Source of the DNA: Callaeas wilsoni
Lineage: Eukaryota > Chordata > Aves > Passeriformes > Callaeidae
Assembly: GCA_013398955.1 (NCBI GenBank)
Contig: VWPU01006303.1
Span: 95,595-159,594 of the forward strand
DNA length: 64,000 nucleotides
Direction: 5' to 3'
The position numbers and the translations under genes were made by a program. The notes beneath the pieces are model-generated. The model saw only the letters and a program-made list of their open reading frames with translations, did no database searches and was not told where the DNA came from. Positions 59,901 through 64,000 of this stretch are shown piece after piece. Position 1 is the first letter of the stretch; the number at the start of each line of letters is the position of its first letter.

Positions 59901-62900
59901 AGCAGTAAGAGGATTTTATTTCTCACCATGGAAAAAATAAATATGTCCTTGCAAGCAATCTTTTCTGACGAAAAAAGCTACAGATGTCAGAAGAAAATAG
60001 AAAGAAGGGAGCGGAGCGGGGGGGCGGAAGGAAGCAAGAGAGGAGACAAGCAAAGCTTTTCTCCCAATGTTCTGTGAGGCTAGCCTGTATTCCTGTAGGA
60101 TTTCACACGGACAGCTCCTGGTCCCTAGTGCAAATCCTGCCCAGAGACTTTCAGCCACCTGCCTGACACCGGACATTTGCTTCTCAACACTTGATTTTCC
60201 ACATGTGCCCAGAACCTGTCTTGTCTGCACTTTGCCACTTTGGATTGGAGTTATTCGTCCCTTCCCTCACTCCAGTGCAGGCAGCACTCATCCTGCAGGC
60301 AGCATCAGTTGGATCCCAGAGCAAAGTGGTGGTGCAGCACACATGGTCCTTCCTTGCCTGCAGAAGCTGCTGGTTGCTGTTCCTTTTCTCTGCCCAGTAA
60401 AGCCACCAGCAGAGCACTGGTTTGTGCATTGGAGGGGGCGCGCACCCAGGGACAGACCCTGGCCGTAATATCATTGCCTTTAGTCTCCCACTGCACACTT
60501 TCCAAAGGACTTCCTCTATCCCACTACTTCAGGTGCTTGACTTCAAGGTGTTTGACATCTCAGGGCATTTATCTGGTCTTCCACCCACGCTGCCGCTCTG
60601 GCCATCCTGACGTGCCCTCCACTTGGATATGGGGCCATTCCCCTCAGTGGGCCTCCAAGGTGGCCCCAGAAAAGAGACTGGGTCTGCCTCCTCAAAAATA
60701 TCCTTGCAGCAGCCCAGTGCCCTCTGTTCCCCATGAATAACAGGGGCCATGAACCAGCCATCCTTTCTCCTTTGCTGACGGCACCTTGTTACATGTCCCT
60801 GGTTAGGGGGTGCCTCCAGCATTGCAAAGCTGCCCCCAAATTTGTGCATCCAGGTGCCTCAGAAGCCAGTGCTGCCTCCCAGCACAGCCAGAGGAGAGAG
60901 GCTAAGGATGTGGTGAATGGGCAGAGAAGGTCCTTCTTTCTTCTCACTGAAGAGCCATGGAAGCCGCCTGCTTTCCGAGAAGACTTTTGCAGACCCAGCA
61001 GCTCCTGGGTCTCATCTCTCTGCTCTTTTACCCATCTGACAGCATTCCTGCCTGTGTGCACCATGGGTATGCTTCTCCTGAAGCAAATATCCATTCCTAC
61101 CAGATGCTTTCCCAAAGCAAGATCCAAAGTGGCAGCTCAGCTGCGGACGGGAGCAAAGGTCCTCCCCCATCCCCAGATCTTGCCGCCTCTCCCAGAAAGA
61201 GCAGGTACCAAACTCTATTTCTGGGTTGAAGAAACAAAATGCATTTGATTTCTTTACTTTCTAGATGAAAAAAAATACCTTTTAAGAGACTTTTTTTCTC
61301 TACCCAGTGGTCTTGAAAGAGATCTCAGAAGCAACTGAAAGCAGATGACCTCCCACCAGCATCAAAGCCCTGGTTCAGCATCGTCTTCCCAAGGTTCTAA
61401 ACTCCGGCAGCAAATGCTGTTCCAATCTAATGCCACTCAGAGCAAAACAGGGACTGCAAAAACACTCAATGAACCCTCCCAGCTGTAGCTAAAAAGAAGG
61501 TTTCCAGCCCCAGGAAGCCCACAGCACCCTTTGATAGCTTCCAACCGCCTCCCCAGCCTGGCAGTCTCCATGGCAGCCTGGTCTTCTCGCCAGCACCTTC
61601 AAGAGAGCTGCCTGGGATAGCTAAAAAAATAATAATTAGCCTCTTGCCCCTGCACAAAAGGCTCAGGCCTGACTGCACTCCCTGAACCTGCAGCTCTCAC
61701 TGCCATCGCTTCCCCTCCATCTGTTTCTCCCCAAAAGCTGGGATGACGTGGGAGTATCGCAGCAGGAGGCTGCTCCGGGGGTTCCCCACCACCATGTCAC
61801 CCTGCTCTCACACAGATCTAGCACAGTGTCAAGCAAAATCCCTCACCAGCTTGTCTGCAACCTCCCCTAAGCCAGCTGCGGAATCTGATCATAATTCCCC
61901 TGAGAGCAGATGTCTTCCTGAAAACATGGGAGAAATGGGAATGAAAAAGCAGAAAACACTGGGTGCACACAAAGATAACAAGGCCCCAGAAACCAGGAAG
62001 AGGTAGAAAATCCCTCCTCCTCAGCAAACAACAGACCTCAGCGCCTCAGTAGAGGGGATGAAAGTAGCAGTGGGATTGCTGTTCCTCATTCGATATGGAA
62101 TCTGCTCTTTGCTGAGCAAACAGAATAATGCGATCACTGTGACGGGGTGGGGCAGACTGAAATATCCCAAACCCACCTCGGGGGGGGTTCCCTTAAAGCC
62201 TGGAGCACCCCAGTTGTGCATCACAGGTGTCAGAGGGGCAGATTTGCATCCAGAGAGGAAACAGCAGCTTCCCGGAAGAGAGACGGCGCAACAGGGCACG
62301 GAGAGAGAGAACCAAGAGATGTCCAAGATGCTGCGACAGCAAGACCATCCAACACAAGCTATTTTCCATAACCACAGGGAAGTTTTTACACCATCCCCAG
62401 CTCAGGGATCTGCTGCCAGGGCAGAGTCATCAGGTCCATCCCCGCCCTGCACCGCTGCAGCTCCTTGGGGGAAGTCGAGTCCCTTCCCCCTTCCCGCTTC
62501 CAGGGCACGTCATGTCCTATGGGCAACGGTGCCCCACGGTGACTCTCAGCACTGGGCACAGTTTGCCAAGCAGTGGGCAACCAAGGTCAGCGAAGGTCAG
62601 CGCTCTCAGAGAGAGCCAAGCCAGCACATCTCCCTCCCTGACAGCCGCGAGGTGCCAGGAAGGAAAGCACCAGCAGCACAGGAGCAGCCAGGCATGCCCA
62701 GCGAGCAACAGGCAGCAGCCTCCTGGGGCACACCGTGCAACAGTCCCTGCCTGCCCAAACCCCACAGACAGCTCTGCAGAGTGGGGCCAGCACGCTCAGA
62801 GCTCAGGTGGGTGCAGGCATCCATCCTGCTAATTTTTAACTTTTTTATTTTATTATGGTTATATTTTTACAAAACAAGGAAGATTTAATTAGAGCCTGAC

Positions 62901-63994
62901 CTTCAGGATCTCAGCTTGAGCCAGAAGCAATGAACCTGAACCCAAACACCGTCAACCACCATCTCTCCCGAGCAAAAGCAGGAGAAACATCTAAGCATCA
63001 TCGCTAGCCACTTCTCAGCTGCAGCCCCTCCAGAAGCAACTGGAAGGGAAGGATGTTCTCGACCATGCTGAAGGAACAAGGATGCTCATGCCATGAAGAA
63101 CCAGCAGCCACAAATTCCCACCCTAGTAACTGCAGGGAGCTGTGAGGCCAATGCCACAGCTCCCTTCCAGGACACGCTGCAGGGCTGGATTCCAGGGCAG
63201 ACCCGACGGCACAGAGCAGGGCTCCAGGGCAGCTGCTCTCACATCCCTGCTCGCATATTGATTCGGTGACATAAATTATGCAGCACCTCTACTCCTGATT
63301 AATATTGCTAATTGAGCTGGCAAGGCGAGGGGGCAGGAGGGAAATACCGTGAGGACACACAGTCAGTCATGCACTAAGCACACGCAGAAATGCAAAAGCC
63401 GTCGTGTCGGGGTGCTGGCTGGGTTCTGTGCGGAGCGCGCGGAGAAATCGGGAAGCAGGAATTCACTCGGGCTCTCCGCAGCTCCCCTGGGCTAGGTAGC
63501 AGCTGGGGCCGAGCATCCCCGTAGGCAAGGGAGCGGTGGCCGGGGCTGCGGCCGGGCAGATGTGCGTGACACATCTGTCCGAGCACGTCGCGGCGGGTGC
63601 TGAGCATCAGCCCAGACAAAGGATATGGGAGAGCCCCGCACCGGCGGCACCCCGGGGCCAGACCCCCTCCCGCACCTCCTCCCGGCACCCAAACGCTCCG
63701 AGCCTGACTCAGTGTCCCCCTCCCCCGCTACTCGCAGGAAACCTGCCGGCTCCTTCGGGAAGCTTCATCTTATCGCCCCCCTCGCCGCCGCTGTCGCGAC
63801 ACCGCCCGCAGCCCGCCGCGGCGGGGCCGGGGATGCGCGGGGCGCGGCCCCGGGGGTGCCGATCGCGGGGGGCGCAGCGGGGCAGCCCAGCCCGGGGCGG
63901 GGGCCGAGCAGCGGGGGCAGCTCCCGGGATGGGGCGGGAGGGGACGAGCGCTCGGCGGGCGCCGCTCACCGTGGATGCCGGTCTGGTGAGTCAT
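41736..63994 (-). CDS. TWF2: Twinfilin-2
   Basis: A cytoplasmic actin regulator: it sequesters ADP-actin monomers, binds capping protein and helps turn over barbed ends. Join on minus: 63994-63970, 54522-54445, 50632-50454, 49107-49012, 48251-48147, 42973-42848, 42754-42604, 42193-42072, 41903-41736. Phases agree and give 349 residues, the length I recall for human TWF2. The N-terminus [20 protein letters not shown] matches TWF2. The first ADF-homology domain is about residues 4-139, with [20 protein letters not shown]; the second is about 175-313, with [12 protein letters not shown] and [20 protein letters not shown]. The basic C-terminal tail ([27 protein letters not shown]) is the capping-protein and phosphoinositide-binding region. 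The start ATG lies 6 bp from the right edge of the window, so most of the 5' UTR and promoter are outside. It converges with ALAS1, as in mammals. No disruption was found. Confidence 0.99.
42072..42193 (-). CDS. TWF2: TWF2 coding exon 8
   Basis: Residues 254-294, [20 protein letters not shown] then [16 protein letters not shown], the actin-binding helix of domain 2. Acceptor CTTGCAG, donor AAG|GTGAGT. Confidence 0.97.
42604..42754 (-). CDS. TWF2: TWF2 coding exon 7
   Basis: Residues 204-253, [20 protein letters not shown] then [19 protein letters not shown]. Donor GTTG|GTGAGA, phase 1. Confidence 0.97.
42848..42973 (-). CDS. TWF2: TWF2 coding exon 6
   Basis: Residues 162-203, [20 protein letters not shown] then [11 protein letters not shown], the start of ADF-homology domain 2. 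Acceptor CCCCAG, donor CTG|GTAGGT. Confidence 0.97.
42974..48146 (-). other. TWF2 intron 5
   Basis: 5.2 kb. Holds short direct repeats at 47,160-47,300 and a small inverted repeat near 43,430, but no gene. A CR1-like phrase at 46,998-47,030 is too short to annotate with confidence. Confidence 0.7.
48082..48149 (-). repeat. 17-bp tandem repeat of a splice donor (x4)
   Basis: Four units (48082-48098, 48099-48115, 48116-48132, 48133-48149), differing only in the second to fourth bases. Each contains GAGGTGGGTGTCC on the minus strand. The first unit in transcript order overlaps the real exon-5 donor, and the other three are exact copies of its GAG|GTGGGT context inside intron 5. Confidence 0.95.
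48147..48251 (-). CDS. TWF2: TWF2 coding exon 5
   Basis: Residues 127-161, [15 protein letters not shown] ... LQQIRINE, the end of domain 1 and the interdomain linker. The donor GAG|GTGGGT sits in the first unit of a 17-bp tandem repeat that copies the donor three more times downstream. Confidence 0.97.
49012..49107 (-). CDS. TWF2: TWF2 coding exon 4
   Basis: Residues 95-126, [20 protein letters not shown] then [12 protein letters not shown], the actin-binding long helix of domain 1. Acceptor TGGCAG, donor AAG|GTACGG. Confidence 0.97.
49590..49862. repeat. AT/ACAT-rich microsatellite cluster
   Basis: TATA and ACAT/ACACAC dinucleotide tracts in TWF2 intron 3, interrupted by unique sequence. 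Likely unstable in length. Confidence 0.85.
50454..50632 (-). CDS. TWF2: TWF2 coding exon 3
   Basis: Residues 35-94, including [20 protein letters not shown] and [10 protein letters not shown], the core of ADF-homology domain 1. Acceptor CTTCCAG, donor CCCG|GTGAGC, phase 0. Confidence 0.97.
50633..54444 (-). other. TWF2 intron 2
   Basis: 3.8 kb. No exon, repeat family or RNA gene recognised. Confidence 0.65.
54445..54522 (-). CDS. TWF2: TWF2 coding exon 2
   Basis: Residues 9-34, [19 protein letters not shown] and IKVIIED. Acceptor TTCTTTCAG, donor GACG|GTAAGT. Confidence 0.97.
54523..63969 (-). other. TWF2 intron 1
   Basis: A 9.4-kb intron, the largest of the gene and a likely place for enhancers. 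It contains an A13 run near 54,637 and becomes CpG-rich from about 63.5 kb. No nested gene was seen. Confidence 0.65.
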
Positions 63995-64000
63995 GGCTCC
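63530..64000 (-). promoter_or_regulatory. TWF2: TWF2 promoter-proximal CpG island
   Basis: Very GC- and CpG-rich, densest at 63,780-63,970, covering the start of intron 1 and exon 1. It continues off the window. No TATA box is visible in the part present. Confidence 0.7.
63970..63994 (-). CDS. TWF2: TWF2 coding exon 1
   Basis: Residues 1-8 (MTHQTGIH) plus one base. Donor CACG|GTGAGC. The conserved twinfilin start fixes the ATG. Confidence 0.96.

Noticed and set aside
62058..62888. 276-codon plus-strand open frame ending in a hydrophobic tail
   Set aside because: Low-information composition (serine, proline, glutamine), no recognised domain, no splice or promoter support. The tail is AT-rich sequence.

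Overview
The window is nuclear DNA from a bird, probably a songbird or another neoavian. The evidence is spliced vertebrate genes with GT-AG introns, CR1 LINE debris, and two solo LTRs of avian endogenous retrovirus type. ALAS1 and TWF2 also lie tail to tail with no TLR9 between them; in mammals TLR9 sits there, and birds are known to lack it.

Layout. (1) 1-28,000 is mostly intergenic. It holds a compact two-exon gene of the HSFY heat-shock-factor type on the minus strand (3,068-4,391). Just upstream is a decayed tandem copy that keeps exon 2 and 5' flank but has lost the DNA-binding exon. There is one possible transmembrane exon near 7.2 kb and two solo LTRs (16,881-17,531 plus; 21,908-22,484 minus). 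(2) 28,148-28,690 is a GC-rich 48-bp minisatellite ending about 90 bp before the ALAS1 TATA box. (3) 28,779-36,031 is ALAS1 (plus strand, ten exons, 635 residues), the rate-limiting mitochondrial enzyme of haem synthesis, with three haem-regulatory CP motifs. (4) 36,032-40,507 is intergenic, where mammals carry TLR9; only low-complexity sequence was seen. (5) 40,508-63,994 is TWF2 (minus strand, nine coding exons, 349 residues), an actin-monomer and capping-protein binding twinfilin. Its CpG-rich promoter is at the right edge.

The two main genes have unrelated jobs (haem synthesis, actin turnover) and converge on their 3' ends. Every ALAS1 and TWF2 exon boundary was read from the sequence. 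Phases add up exactly, giving 635 and 349 residues, the lengths I recall for chicken ALAS1 and human TWF2. Both genes look intact. The most unusual items are the quadruplex-prone minisatellite abutting the ALAS1 promoter, the HSFY-type duplication, and a 17-bp tandem repeat that copies the TWF2 exon-5 splice donor four times with a frame-breaking period.
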